Source: Eubacterium barkeri (GTDB taxonomy: Bacteria; Bacillota; Clostridia; Eubacteriales; Eubacteriaceae). Taken from it: a stretch of 64,000 nt of DNA. The DNA lies in contig NZ_FNOU01000012.1 of the NCBI RefSeq assembly GCF_900107125.1, forward strand, positions 1-64,000, read 5' to 3'. Of the stretch, positions 1 to 7,965 are shown piece by piece. Below the pieces are notes generated by a model. It had not been told where the DNA came from. It worked only from the letters and a program-made list of their open reading frames with translations, and searched no databases. The position numbers and the translations under genes were made by a program. The number at the start of each line of letters is the position of its first letter. Positions within the stretch are counted from its first letter, which is position 1.

Positions 1-391
1 CCTGGGCATGCATCCATTTGACCTGGGGATAGACGGGGGCGGCACCCACACCGCCGGCGACGAAGAGGATTTTCTTGGCTTTTAAGGTTTCGATGTCTTC
101 TTCAATAAATTCCGAGGCGCAGCCTAAGGGTCCGATGAAGTCTAAGAAGGCGTCGCCTTCTTTTAATTCGGCCATGCGGACGGTGGAGGCGCCCACTTCC
201 TGGAATACGATGGTGACGGTGCCGGCTTCCCGGTCATAGTCACAGATGGTTAAGGGGATGCGTTCCCCCCGTTCATCCAGCCGGACGATGATGAATTGTC
301 CGGGTTCACAATGCTTGGCGACCCGGGGAGCCAATACGTCCATCAGGACGATGTTATCCGCCAGGTGTTCGGCTTTGACGATTTTGTACAT
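1..391 (-). CDS. nfnA: NfnA, NADH-dependent ferredoxin:NADP+ oxidoreductase subunit A (partial)
   Basis: The gene begins at ATG 389-391 behind GGAGAGAGT and runs off the left edge, so about 130 residues are visible. The product starts MYKIVKAEHLADNIVLMDV and contains PGQFIIVRL, RIPLTICDYD, FQEVGASTVRM and FIGPLGCASE. A glycine-rich VAGGVGAAPVYPQ nucleotide-binding loop follows near the edge. This is the FAD/NAD-binding architecture of the dihydroorotate dehydrogenase electron-transfer/sulfide dehydrogenase family, to which NfnA belongs. NfnAB couples 2 NADPH + NAD+ + oxidised ferredoxin to NADH + reduced ferredoxin. A partner nfnB would lie off-window to the left. It follows the nicotinate genes on the same strand, separated by a structured repeat region. 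SudB or a ferredoxin-NADP reductase subunit is the same family under another name. Confidence 0.8.
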   Translation of the reverse strand, partial: MYKIVKAEHLADNIVLMDVLAPRVAKHCEPGQFIIVRLDERGERIPLTICDYDREAGTVTIVFQEVGASTVRMAELKEGDAFLDFIGPLGCASEFIEEDIETLKAKKILFVAGGVGAAPVYPQVKWMHAQ

Positions 392-507
392 ACTCTCTCC
401 TTTATTCTTGCTTGTCATTCTCAAATGCAAATCATAGGTGTTTCGTTCTGGGGCCGTGAGGATACGGGTGGTTGGAGGGGCGGTAGCGTAGGGTCTCTAA
501 GAGCGGC

Positions 508-644
508 GGGTGGTCGGACATATGCTATTTGTTCCGTCCACTTTCGAATTCGGACTGGGTGTGTTACCGAAACCGCTCCGCGTTTTCGAACACATGCCAG
601 TTCGCCTCGATGTGGACTTCCACAAAAGATATGTCCGACCACCC
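508..644 (+). repeat. Structured repeat element A (long hairpin)
   Basis: A 16-bp perfect terminal stem, GGGTGGTCGGACATAT (508-523) with its complement at 629-644, closes a nested fold. Inner stems are GTCCAC 536-541 with GTGGAC 612-617, GGACTGG 552-558 with CCAGTTC 597-603, and CGAAACCGC 568-576 with GCGTTTTCG 580-588 (one mismatch). The same architecture and unpaired motifs recur in the minus-strand reading of 746-881. It could be a non-coding RNA or a MITE-like element. Confidence 0.7.
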
Positions 645-745
645 TGAGTGTGTTGTTACCGCCACAGCGATCACTGGTTTCTCCGCTTATTTGGCTGGTA
701 CTCTTGGACACTGGATTTCCTGGGCGGCGGTGCCCAACAATCAAA

Positions 746-881
746 GGGGGGATAGACATATCTTTCACGTAAGTCTGCATCGGGGCGGACGGGTGAATGT
801 TCGAAAGTGCCATGCACTTTCGGTAACATCCCCCGTCCGAATCCGCAAGCAGACGAAGTGAAAGCATATGTCCAGCCCCCC
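746..881 (-). repeat. Structured repeat element B (homologue of A, opposite strand)
   Basis: Read on the minus strand this aligns with element A along its length. Stems on the plus strand are GGGGGG 746-751 with CCCCCC 876-881, AGACATAT 754-761 with ATATGTCC 866-873, GTCTGC 773-778 with GCAGAC 849-854, GGACGGG 787-793 with CCCGTCC 832-838, and CGAAAGTGC 802-810 with GCACTTTCG 814-822 (perfect, 3-nt loop). Several stem positions differ from A on both sides of the pair, so pairing is kept. Confidence 0.7.
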
Positions 882-925
882 GCCCCTTCATAGAGCGCTA
901 CCCCCACCGCCCAGCTCCCGCCCCT

Positions 926-1417
926 CTACTTCTCAGTGGCGTTAATATAATTCACTAATCCGCCGGCGGCGATGAGGGTTTGCATGAATTCCGGGAAGGC
1001 CTGGCCCTGGAAGGACTGGCCCTTGGTCACATCGGTGATGACGCCGGAATCGAAGTCCACCTCGACTTCATCTCCAGCTTCGATAACCGCCACGGCTTCC
1101 GGGCATTCCAGAATGGGCAGGCCGATGTTAATGGCGTTGCGATAGAAGATCCGGGCGAAGCTGTTGGCGATGACACAGGACACCCCAGAGGCCTTGATGG
1201 AGATGGGGGCATGCTCCCGGGAGGAGCCACAGCCAAAGTTATCATCGGCCACGATAATATCCCCGGCATTCACCTTGCTGGAAAAATCCGCGTCGATATC
1301 TTCCATACAGTGAGCCGCCAGCTCCAGGGGATCACTGGTATTTAAAAAGCGGGCCGGGATGATGACATCCGTATCGACATTGTCACCATACCGAAATACA
1401 CTTCCTTTTGCTTTCAT
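926..1417 (-). CDS. dmdB: 2,3-dimethylmalate dehydratase (dimethylmaleate hydratase), small subunit
   Basis: The 163-residue protein belongs to the aconitase/isopropylmalate isomerase small-subunit (swivel domain) family. It has the N-terminal [16 protein letters not shown] region and the substrate-loop motif [12 protein letters not shown], both typical of LeuD-like proteins. With DmdA it hydrates dimethylmaleate to (2R,3S)-2,3-dimethylmalate, the penultimate step of nicotinate fermentation. The start is well placed behind AGGAGG. It follows dmdA by 15 bp and is the last pathway gene before the repeat region. Length is normal for the family. Sequence alone would also allow isopropylmalate isomerase, but the gene neighbourhood decides for DmdB. 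Confidence 0.93.
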   Translation of the reverse strand: MKAKGSVFRYGDNVDTDVIIPARFLNTSDPLELAAHCMEDIDADFSSKVNAGDIIVADDNFGCGSSREHAPISIKASGVSCVIANSFARIFYRNAINIGLPILECPEAVAVIEAGDEVEVDFDSGVITDVTKGQSFQGQAFPEFMQTLIAAGGLVNYINATEK

Positions 1418-1432
1418 CTAAATGTCCTCCTC

Positions 1433-2695
1433 TTATAATTCGTCTGGGGTCGCAATACGTCCCAGGATGGCAGATGCCGCAGCGACTTCCGGGCTGGCCA
1501 GATAGACCTCGGAATCCACATGGCCCATACGTCCGACGAAGTTCCGGTTGGTGGTGGAGACACAGCGTTCTCCTTCAGCCAGAATCCCCATGTAACCACC
1601 CAGGCAGGGCCCGCAGGTAGGCGTCGAGATGGTGGCCCCGGCTTCGATGAACTCACGGAGATAACCCGCTTCCATGGCATCTAAATAAATCTTATGGGTG
1701 GCGGGGATGACTAACATCCGGACACCCTTCTTCACATGCTTGCCCCGGAGAATATCTGCCGCGCGCTTGAGATCCTCAAAACGGCCGTTGGTGCAGGAGC
1801 CAATGACCACCTGGTCAATGGTTACCGGTTCTTCGATGGCATCCACGGTCTTCGTGTTTTCCGGCAGGTGCGGGAACGCCACGGTGGATTTCAGCTGACT
1901 TAAATCGATGTCGAAGGTCTTTTCATAAACGGCATCCGCGTCGGCAGCATAAACTTTATAATCCCCGGAGCCATGTTCTTCCATATAGGAGATGGTCTGA
2001 TCGTCCACCGGGAAGATACCGTTCTTCCCACCGGCCTCAATGGCCATGTTGGAAATGGTGAACCGGTCATCCATGCTCAGGCAGGCCACCCCTGGTCCCG
2101 TGAATTCCATGGAGCGGTACAGGGCACCGTCCACGCCGATCATCCCGATGATGTGGAGGATGAGGTCCTTCCCAGAGACGTTTTTATTAAGGGTGCCGGT
2201 GAGGTTAAAGCGCAGGGCGGCAGGGACCTTAAACCAAGCCTTACCCGTGGCCATCCCCACGGCCATATCCGTGGAGCCCACACCAGTGGAGAAGGCGCCT
2301 AAGGCACCGTAGGTACAGGTGTGGGAGTCCGCACCGATGACCACATCGCCGGCGGCGACTAAGCCCTTTTCCGGCAGGAGGGCATGTTCGATGCCCATTT
2401 CCCCGATTTCAAAGTAATTGGTAATCTCCTGGTCACAGGCGAAGCAGCGGACCTGCTTGCACTGCTGAGCGGATTTAATATCCTTGGCCGGCGCGAAGTG
2501 GTCCGGCACCAGGGCGATCTTATCCTTATCAAAGACTTTTTCCTTGTCGATGGTCCCAAACACGTTGATGGCCACCGGACCGGTGATATCATTGGCTAAG
2601 ACCATATCCAGGTCGGCCATAATGAGATCGCCAGCTTTCACGCTATCCAGACTGGCGTGGGCAGCCAGGATCTTCTGGGTCATTGTCATTCCCAT
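1433..2695 (-). CDS. dmdA: 2,3-dimethylmalate dehydratase (dimethylmaleate hydratase), large subunit
   Basis: This is a 420-residue aconitase-family large subunit. The [4Fe-4S] cysteine motifs are visible as GSCTNGR and PTCGPCLGG, and the substrate motif as [14 protein letters not shown] place the start at ATG 2695 ([14 protein letters not shown]), which has AAGGAG upstream. An in-frame ATG at 2722 would add nine residues but lies inside a 23-bp repeat and has a poorer site. The protein pairs with DmdB for dimethylmaleate hydration. A repeat element and a terminator separate it from hmd upstream, so its transcription may be weakened or started separately. Confidence 0.93.
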   Translation of the reverse strand: MGMTMTQKILAAHASLDSVKAGDLIMADLDMVLANDITGPVAINVFGTIDKEKVFDKDKIALVPDHFAPAKDIKSAQQCKQVRCFACDQEITNYFEIGEMGIEHALLPEKGLVAAGDVVIGADSHTCTYGALGAFSTGVGSTDMAVGMATGKAWFKVPAALRFNLTGTLNKNVSGKDLILHIIGMIGVDGALYRSMEFTGPGVACLSMDDRFTISNMAIEAGGKNGIFPVDDQTISYMEEHGSGDYKVYAADADAVYEKTFDIDLSQLKSTVAFPHLPENTKTVDAIEEPVTIDQVVIGSCTNGRFEDLKRAADILRGKHVKKGVRMLVIPATHKIYLDAMEAGYLREFIEAGATISTPTCGPCLGGYMGILAEGERCVSTTNRNFVGRMGHVDSEVYLASPEVAAASAILGRIATPDEL

Positions 2696-2708
2696 AATAT
2701 AATTCTCC

Positions 2709-2731
2709 TTTTCATTCTTCATCTAAAAAAG
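2709..2731. repeat. 23-bp direct repeat, left copy (putative target-site duplication)
   Basis: A 23-base sequence (four T, CATTCTTCATCT, six A, G) is repeated perfectly at 2958-2980 and flanks the 226-bp element between. Identity stops at both ends. The left copy covers the leader just upstream of the dmdA ribosome-binding site. Confidence 0.8.
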
Positions 2732-2957
2732 TGAAACCGTGTGCGGTCAGGTTGAGGATAAAAAAGATTCACCCCGGACCCCAGGCGCTGACGAACAAAG
2801 GGAATACACTCATTCGTCAGATTGCAAAACCTTCGGTTTTGATCAGGTTTAAGTCAGGTTCGCTTCCTTAAGTACCGTAACATGGAAAGCTACCATCCGC
2901 AGGGGCCGCCGGGGTTCTCGTATTTTTATCCTCACCCTTCCCTCTGTTTGCGTAAAT
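2732..2957 (+). repeat. Dispersed structured repeat, copy 1 (putative non-autonomous mobile element)
   Basis: This 226-bp stretch has a second, inverted copy at 52806-53046. Conserved blocks are GAGGATAAAAAAGATTCACC, CCCCGGACCCCA, GAACAAAGGGAA, the hairpin CAAAACCTTCGGTTTTG and GGGGTTCTCGTATTTTTATC. The ends form an imperfect inverted repeat (GAGGATAAAAA with TTTTTATCCTC, CCCCGG with CCGGGG). An internal stem CTGACGAA/TTCGTCAG is also present. No protein is encoded. It lies between perfect 23-bp direct repeats, as an insertion would. Confidence 0.75.
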
Positions 2958-2980
2958 TTTTCATTCTTCATCTAAAAAAG
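2958..2980. repeat. 23-bp direct repeat, right copy (putative target-site duplication)
   Basis: This is the second perfect copy of the 23-bp sequence at 2709-2731, offset by 249 bp. Its A-run is the T-tract of the hmd terminator on the minus strand, so this copy is probably the original context. Confidence 0.8.
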
Positions 2981-3030
2981 GTATCACAGGCGAGGGTGGC
3001 TGAAACGTCTCTCCCATTCGTCGTGATACC
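2974..3030 (-). terminator. Rho-independent terminator after hmd
   Basis: On the minus strand GGTATCAC (3030-3023) pairs with GTGATACC (2987-2980) around a partly paired interior, followed at once by six T. It lies 31 bp past the hmd stop and before dmdA, so it splits the pathway operon. Confidence 0.7.
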
Positions 3031-3061
3031 TGCCGATTCATTGATGTGTATCCACTCGGAT

Positions 3062-4468
3062 CTAATCCACCAGCTGAACGCCAATTTCCTGGGCGGCTGC
3101 GATGGCCTCTTCCGTGGATGGGGATGCCTCCCGCATGACCAGCCGTCCTCCGCCGCGGTTTAAGGTATTGACGGAGCAAGTCATCAGATCCGTTTCGATG
3201 GTGATGCGCTGAATGGCATGCTCACTGCCCTCGACGATTTCCACCTCAATGCCCTTTTCCTTCACCATATCGATGGCTTTATTATACATCTCATAATCCG
3301 AGGTGGAGGCACCGAAGACGGCTCCCATGAGGACACCGGGTACATTGATGGAGCGGCGTTTGAATAGCTCCGGATACAGCTCGATGGTAACCTTCTTAAT
3401 GGTCCCCTTGGCTAAGCGGTGGGCAATGCGGGCCGCATTGGTGGGGGAACCCACGGCCTGGCTGCTGCCACCGACGACGGCATCGCCGTAGGTATGGAGG
3501 ATGCCCTTGGTGCCCTTGGCCATCTCCTTAGCAATGACCTTGGCCTTGGCCAGAGTCTCCACTTCTTCCTGGGCTTCCGCCGATTTGACCTCTTCACTCA
3601 CCAGGGATTCCACCTTTTCCTTCTTGCGGAAGAAGGGCTCCATGTATTCCACGACAGTGGGCACCAGGTGCTTCCCGGATTCCACATGGACCCGGCTGGC
3701 CATGGAGATCATCACATCGAAGGGAACGTTGACGGTCATCTCCACCTTGGTGCACAGCCGGCCGGCATACATCCCCATGAGGATGGCACCGCCGACATGG
3801 GTGGTGCACAGAGCGGGTACCAGTACCCGAGGAGTGCAGGGCACGCCGATGGTGGGGGACATGGCCAACACCATGGCCTTTTCCATTTGCTCCGGAGTCC
3901 CGCCTTCTAAGAGCGCGGTGGCAGCGGCGATACAGGCAGAACCCGCACCAAAGCCTTCCATGTTACAACCCGTGGTCACCTTCCCCACCCGGAAAAGACT
4001 ACCAATTTTTAAGATGACGGCAGCGATTTCTGCCACCCGTTTGGCATCGTAGCCGTTTTCCTGCATGGCCTTTACAAAGCCGGCATAGGGACAGGAATCC
4101 CCGGTTCCGGCGCAGGGCCGCAGGCCGATGCAGTGGTTTCCCACCTGGGCAGCCAGGGTATAGAGCAGGGCATCATCTAAAAATTTATCACCGAAGCACT
4201 TTGGGCCTTCAATCCCTGCTAATTGGGAGGCCACTGTCCCCAAAAGGATGCTTTCGCCATCCACCAGACCAATTTCCAGAGCACGAATATTATGCTCATA
4301 CTCTGCCATAACCTGGGTTAAAATCTCCTCCCGGGACAACCCGGATTGGATTTCGCATTCCAGCAGCACCACATCCTCTACCCGGGCGCCGAATTCAGTG
4401 GCTAAGGCCACGACTTCACCGATGGTCAGAGGGTTTTGTTCCTCGATTCTTTGTCTTAATTCTGTCAT
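3062..4468 (-). CDS. hmd: 2-(hydroxymethyl)glutarate dehydratase, [4Fe-4S] serine dehydratase-like
   Basis: This 468-residue protein is predicted to dehydrate (S)-2-(hydroxymethyl)glutarate to 2-methyleneglutarate. Its N-terminal half resembles the alpha domain of [4Fe-4S] L-serine dehydratases, with cysteines in RPCAGTGDSCPYAGF, TTGCNMEGFGAGSAC and GVPCTPRVLVPALC. The C-terminal half carries a beta-domain-like loop, VVGGSSQAVGSPTNAARIA, recalling GPSSSHTVGP. The order is therefore alpha then beta, the reverse of E. coli SdaA. I start it at ATG 4468 (MTELRQRIEEQ). A longer in-frame start at 4552 would overlap dml by 71 bp. It follows dml by 13 bp and ends just before a terminator. Confidence 0.88.
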   Translation of the reverse strand: MTELRQRIEEQNPLTIGEVVALATEFGARVEDVVLLECEIQSGLSREEILTQVMAEYEHNIRALEIGLVDGESILLGTVASQLAGIEGPKCFGDKFLDDALLYTLAAQVGNHCIGLRPCAGTGDSCPYAGFVKAMQENGYDAKRVAEIAAVILKIGSLFRVGKVTTGCNMEGFGAGSACIAAATALLEGGTPEQMEKAMVLAMSPTIGVPCTPRVLVPALCTTHVGGAILMGMYAGRLCTKVEMTVNVPFDVMISMASRVHVESGKHLVPTVVEYMEPFFRKKEKVESLVSEEVKSAEAQEEVETLAKAKVIAKEMAKGTKGILHTYGDAVVGGSSQAVGSPTNAARIAHRLAKGTIKKVTIELYPELFKRRSINVPGVLMGAVFGASTSDYEMYNKAIDMVKEKGIEVEIVEGSEHAIQRITIETDLMTCSVNTLNRGGGRLVMREASPSTEEAIAAAQEIGVQLVD

Positions 4469-4481
4469 GGCCTTCACCCGC

Positions 4482-5351
4482 CTAGCGTCCGGTGGCGTAG
4501 TTGTGTTCGACTTCGCGAATCTTTTCCAGTCCCATGAGGTCGTTGAACTCACTAAAGGTGACCATGGTATCCATCACACCGGCGGTGGTGTCGTCATTCT
4601 TCAGAGCGGTCCACAGATCCACCATGGCCTTAGTCGCCACATAGATGGATGCGGTGGGATAAATGGTGATATTATAACCGAGTGCTTCCAGCTCAGCATT
4701 CTTTAATAAAGGAGTACGACCGCCTTCCACCATGTTGGCCAGAGTGTAGCCTGGGATGGTTTCGTTGATGCGCTTCATTTCTTCTTCGCCCTCTGGGGAT
4801 TCGATGAAGATAATATCGGCACCGGCTTCTTTATAAGCCAGGCCCCGTTCCAAGGCTTCGTCAATTCCCTTGGTGGTTCTGGCATCGGTTCGGGCCATGA
4901 TCATGAAATCCGGGTTCACACGGGTATCCACGGCGGCTTTGATCTTCCCGACCATTTCTTCCTTGGACACAATTTCACGGCCGACCATATGGCCGCACTT
5001 CTTAGGCATGACCTGGTCTTCCAACTGGATGACAGCCACACCGGCTTTTTCATATTCCCGGACGGTGCGCATAACATTGACGGCATTTCCAAAGCCAGTA
5101 TCGGCATCGGCAATCACAGGGACACCAGCAGCTTCAACGATGGCGTTGGCACGGGCAACCATTTCAGTCATGGTTAAAAGCCCGACATCCGGCTGACCTA
5201 AATGGCTGGCGGATTGGCCGTAGCCGGTCATATAAACGGCATCAAATCCCAAACGGCCAATGACCTTTGCGGTCATGGCATCGTGGGCACCAGGTGCCAC
5301 TACCATTTTCTTAGTGCTTAATAATTCTCTCATCTTTGCTGCTGTATTCAT
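4482..5351 (-). CDS. dml: 2,3-dimethylmalate lyase
   Basis: This 289-residue protein belongs to the isocitrate lyase/PEP mutase family. The catalytic loop KKCGH lies at residues 117-121 (Cys119) and the metal-binding ADADTGFGNA at about 81-90. It splits (2R,3S)-2,3-dimethylmalate into propionate and pyruvate, the last pathway step. The product feeds pyruvate oxidation, and propionate is a fermentation end product. The start MNTAAKMRELLS overlaps the end of the upstream MutL-like gene by 4 bp, suggesting coupled translation. A 2-methylisocitrate lyase is the nearest alternative by family, but the pathway context is decisive. Confidence 0.95.
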   Translation of the reverse strand: MNTAAKMRELLSTKKMVVAPGAHDAMTAKVIGRLGFDAVYMTGYGQSASHLGQPDVGLLTMTEMVARANAIVEAAGVPVIADADTGFGNAVNVMRTVREYEKAGVAVIQLEDQVMPKKCGHMVGREIVSKEEMVGKIKAAVDTRVNPDFMIMARTDARTTKGIDEALERGLAYKEAGADIIFIESPEGEEEMKRINETIPGYTLANMVEGGRTPLLKNAELEALGYNITIYPTASIYVATKAMVDLWTALKNDDTTAGVMDTMVTFSEFNDLMGLEKIREVEHNYATGR

Positions 5352-6790
5352 TGGTTAATCTCCTCATGTTCTATATTTTTCCATTCTTCAAGCATAAAAT
5401 CCAGAACGGCTTCGGGGTACCATTTGCTTAAAACCCCAAGGGCAAAAAGCAAGTAGTGCTCGTCATAAATGAGCCGTGGTTCCTGGATGGGCAACAGGGA
5501 GTTCCCTGGATTCTCAAAGGCATGGGTTATGATTTCTCGTTTCTCCTCGTCCGTGGCGTTCACCAGAACCCCTCCGGAACAAACGATGTTTTTAATATAT
5601 CTTAAATCTCTGCCCATGGCCGTCCCGGCCATCACCCCCATCACCGCGTCATTCTCCTTGGCATAAAAGCCGGCATGACGTCTGATGGACAGATTGATGG
5701 CACAGGTTGCAATGGCATGGTCCATCGCTTTTTCTTTTTCACTCTGGGGGATGTGATCAGGCTGTTCTTCAACCCTTTCAATATAATCGATGATGTCTGT
5801 TTCCCCCACTCCGGGGCCAGCATAAGTCAGTAGGTTTTCTACCCCTACGATATCTAACACGCCCCCGGCGCTAATGCGCATCCCCAGGTTTCCCTCCACC
5901 GTCCGGTAGGAGTACTGCTTTTCATTATTGATCAGCAGTCCCCGTTCCTCGATCTTGAGTTCTAATAGCTCCGGTATCGCGGAATGGATATCGGTGGTTG
6001 CCCCACCAATATCAATAAGCATCAGGCTTCCGATGCCCTCTTTACCGTAAATTCCCTTGGCCAGCAGCTCGCTGGCGAAGAAGACGGCCCCGGGTGTGGG
6101 GATGACCTCCTGATTGCTCAGGGTTTTACAAAATTCCTGGACGCCCCGGGCCTGGGTGATTTGTTTAATAAATTGGCTGTGGATGGCCTCCCGGGCGGGC
6201 ACTGTATTCAGCTCGTGAATGGTGGGGATGATGTTCGGAATGCGGATGCTGGGGATGCCAGCCTTTGTTAAAAGGCGCACCACCCTGCGCTGGGCCACCT
6301 GGTTACAGGCCACGATAACCGTCGCCGTTACCTTCGCCCGGCAGATGATTTCTGCGTTTTCCAAGGCCGAGGATTCATCGCCATTGTCCGTTCCCCCGGC
6401 AAGAAGAATAATATCCGGACGGATTTCATGGAGGACCTCCTCCCGAAATTCCGGAGGCTCATCCACTGAAATAACCTCCATCACCCGGGCGCCGGCAGTC
6501 ATGGCGACCTCTTTGGCCGCCTTGGCGGTCACCTTGGGCATATAGCCCATGGCTACCATCCGAAGGCCCCCGGCGGCACTGCAGGAGCTGTAGCGTTTGT
6601 ACCCCTCCTCCAGACTAACACCTTGTTTTTGGATGGCCAATTCAGCCTGGGCGGCTCCCACTGTTACATCCTTCACGGTGGTGATGGCCTGGCCCCTGGC
6701 CAAATAGGTCAGCTTCCGGCCATCCAGGCGGAAGGCCACGGCCTTGGTCCAGGTACTGCCGATGTCAAATACAATGAGATTCGCGTCCAT
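5348..6790 (-). CDS. MutL/GlmL-like ASKHA protein associated with B12 mutase
   Basis: The 480-residue product has ASKHA-fold ATPase motifs, VFDIGSTWTKAVAF at the N terminus and LMLIDIGGATTDIHS in the middle. It matches the MutL/GlmL proteins encoded with glutamate mutase and other adenosylcobalamin mutases. Their exact role is unproven; protection or reactivation of the mutase is the usual proposal. The gene lies between mii and dml in the nicotinate operon and overlaps dml by 4 bp. It is not related to the DNA mismatch-repair protein also called MutL. A role in maintaining Mgm is inference from context. Confidence 0.85.
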   Translation of the reverse strand: MDANLIVFDIGSTWTKAVAFRLDGRKLTYLARGQAITTVKDVTVGAAQAELAIQKQGVSLEEGYKRYSSCSAAGGLRMVAMGYMPKVTAKAAKEVAMTAGARVMEVISVDEPPEFREEVLHEIRPDIILLAGGTDNGDESSALENAEIICRAKVTATVIVACNQVAQRRVVRLLTKAGIPSIRIPNIIPTIHELNTVPAREAIHSQFIKQITQARGVQEFCKTLSNQEVIPTPGAVFFASELLAKGIYGKEGIGSLMLIDIGGATTDIHSAIPELLELKIEERGLLINNEKQYSYRTVEGNLGMRISAGGVLDIVGVENLLTYAGPGVGETDIIDYIERVEEQPDHIPQSEKEKAMDHAIATCAINLSIRRHAGFYAKENDAVMGVMAGTAMGRDLRYIKNIVCSGGVLVNATDEEKREIITHAFENPGNSLLPIQEPRLIYDEHYLLFALGVLSKWYPEAVLDFMLEEWKNIEHEEINQ

Positions 6791-6808
6791 ACTCCGCCTC
6801 CCGATTTC

Positions 6809-7951
6809 TTAAACTAATTTCGCTTTTTCGACGTAGACATAGCCTTCCATAATCCGTCGGGCAGTGCGGATAAGGGCAGCTTTTTCAACCTTCCCATCCT
6901 TGACGATGGAAACCACGGGGATAACCCCGGCGGGATGGCCGATACGTACCGTGTCCTCGTCCCCGGTGTCCCGAAGAACCTGGTTGACGATGGTGCCCGG
7001 AATGCGGGCGGCCGAACCAGTGCAGGCCGTGGCCGTACCGGCATAGGTCTTGTGGAGGACCTGCATGAACATCAGGCGGGACACCAGGTCGACATCATCC
7101 CCGGAGATGGTATTGCCCGTGGAAAAATCCACATAATCTTCAGGCTTCGTGACAAAGGCAATCATCGGGAAAGCCGGTGATTTTTCAGAGGCTTCCTTTT
7201 CTGTGGCCGCCATGCCAATTTTCACACAGCATTTCGCCCGAATTTCTTCCAGATAAGCCAGAAGATCCGCATTCCCATTGATGACATCCGGGGTTTCTGT
7301 CCCTGTCATATTGACATCCTTAGCGTGGACGAAGATACAGGGATTGGCCACATCCACGATGGACACATCAATATCTCCCTTGCTGGTGGACAACACATCC
7401 ACCACATTGCCCGTGGGCAGCACCTTCCCCGTGGCTGCACCCGCAGTATCTGAAAAATCCATGAGCTCCGGCGCGTTGGTACCGGGAACCCCATCAATTT
7501 TGCAGTCACCGCTTACCTTGGCCTTACCATCTTCCACCTCTACCTCGGCGTAAAGCAGCTTGCCGGTATTGGTGTTATGGATGCAAACCCGGGTCATGGG
7601 TTCCACGGCCTTGACAAAGGATTCGTCAATGGCAAAGGGACCAACCCCAGCGGAAATATTCCCGCAATTGCCGTTGTAGTCCACCACAGCATCGGTGATG
7701 CTCACCTGGGCAAAGGTGTAGTCCACATCGGCATCGGGATGGGTGGATGGTCCGATAATAGCCAGCTTGCTGGTCAGGGGGTCTGCCCCAGCCAAGCCGT
7801 CGATTTGGCGGACATCCGGGCTCCCAAAGATCCGCAGAATCACCTTATCCCGCAGTTCCTGATCTGCTGGCAGGTCATTTCCCTTTAAAAAGATTCCCTT
7901 GCTGGTCCCTGCCCGCATGATGACACAGGGGATTCGCATTTGATCACTCAT
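6809..7951 (-). CDS. mii: 3-methylitaconate delta-isomerase
   Basis: This is a 380-residue PrpF-family isomerase converting (R)-3-methylitaconate to 2,3-dimethylmaleate. The start is the second of two adjacent ATG codons (MSDQMRIPCVIMRAGTSKG), which is better spaced from the AGGAGGAG site. Counting from it, the family's conserved Lys and Cys fall at Lys62 (DPLTSKLA) and Cys96 (YNGNCGNIS). Two diaminopimelate-epimerase-like halves are expected from the family fold. It sits between mgm and the MutL-like gene, in pathway order with mgm. Confidence 0.95.
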   Translation of the reverse strand: MSDQMRIPCVIMRAGTSKGIFLKGNDLPADQELRDKVILRIFGSPDVRQIDGLAGADPLTSKLAIIGPSTHPDADVDYTFAQVSITDAVVDYNGNCGNISAGVGPFAIDESFVKAVEPMTRVCIHNTNTGKLLYAEVEVEDGKAKVSGDCKIDGVPGTNAPELMDFSDTAGAATGKVLPTGNVVDVLSTSKGDIDVSIVDVANPCIFVHAKDVNMTGTETPDVINGNADLLAYLEEIRAKCCVKIGMAATEKEASEKSPAFPMIAFVTKPEDYVDFSTGNTISGDDVDLVSRLMFMQVLHKTYAGTATACTGSAARIPGTIVNQVLRDTGDEDTVRIGHPAGVIPVVSIVKDGKVEKAALIRTARRIMEGYVYVEKAKLV

Positions 7952-7965
7952 CATTCTCCTCCTTA

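Larger units (their letters stand above)
392..925. other. 534-bp gene-free region filled by structured repeats
   Basis: No credible gene lies between dmdB and nfnA. Open frames on both strands here are short, overlap each other and lack ribosome-binding sites. The stretch holds two related long hairpins in opposite orientation (508-644 and 746-881) and a middle hairpin. In the middle hairpin TTGTT and ACCGCC (652-662) pair with GGCGGT and AACAA (about 725-740). Outer G/C-rich arms near 474-488 and 896-911 are roughly inverted copies of each other. Confidence 0.75.

Noticed and set aside
421-907. Several overlapping open frames on both strands between dmdB and nfnA
   Set aside because: They overlap one another, have no ribosome-binding sites or family resemblance, and coincide with structured inverted repeats, so they are chance frames.
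4469-4552. Longer N terminus for hmd
   Set aside because: It would extend 71 bp into dml with a low-complexity sequence (SNTTTPPDARR) unlike the family.
5348-6790. DNA mismatch repair protein MutL
   Set aside because: The ASKHA motifs and neighbours show the B12-mutase-associated MutL/GlmL family, which only shares the name.
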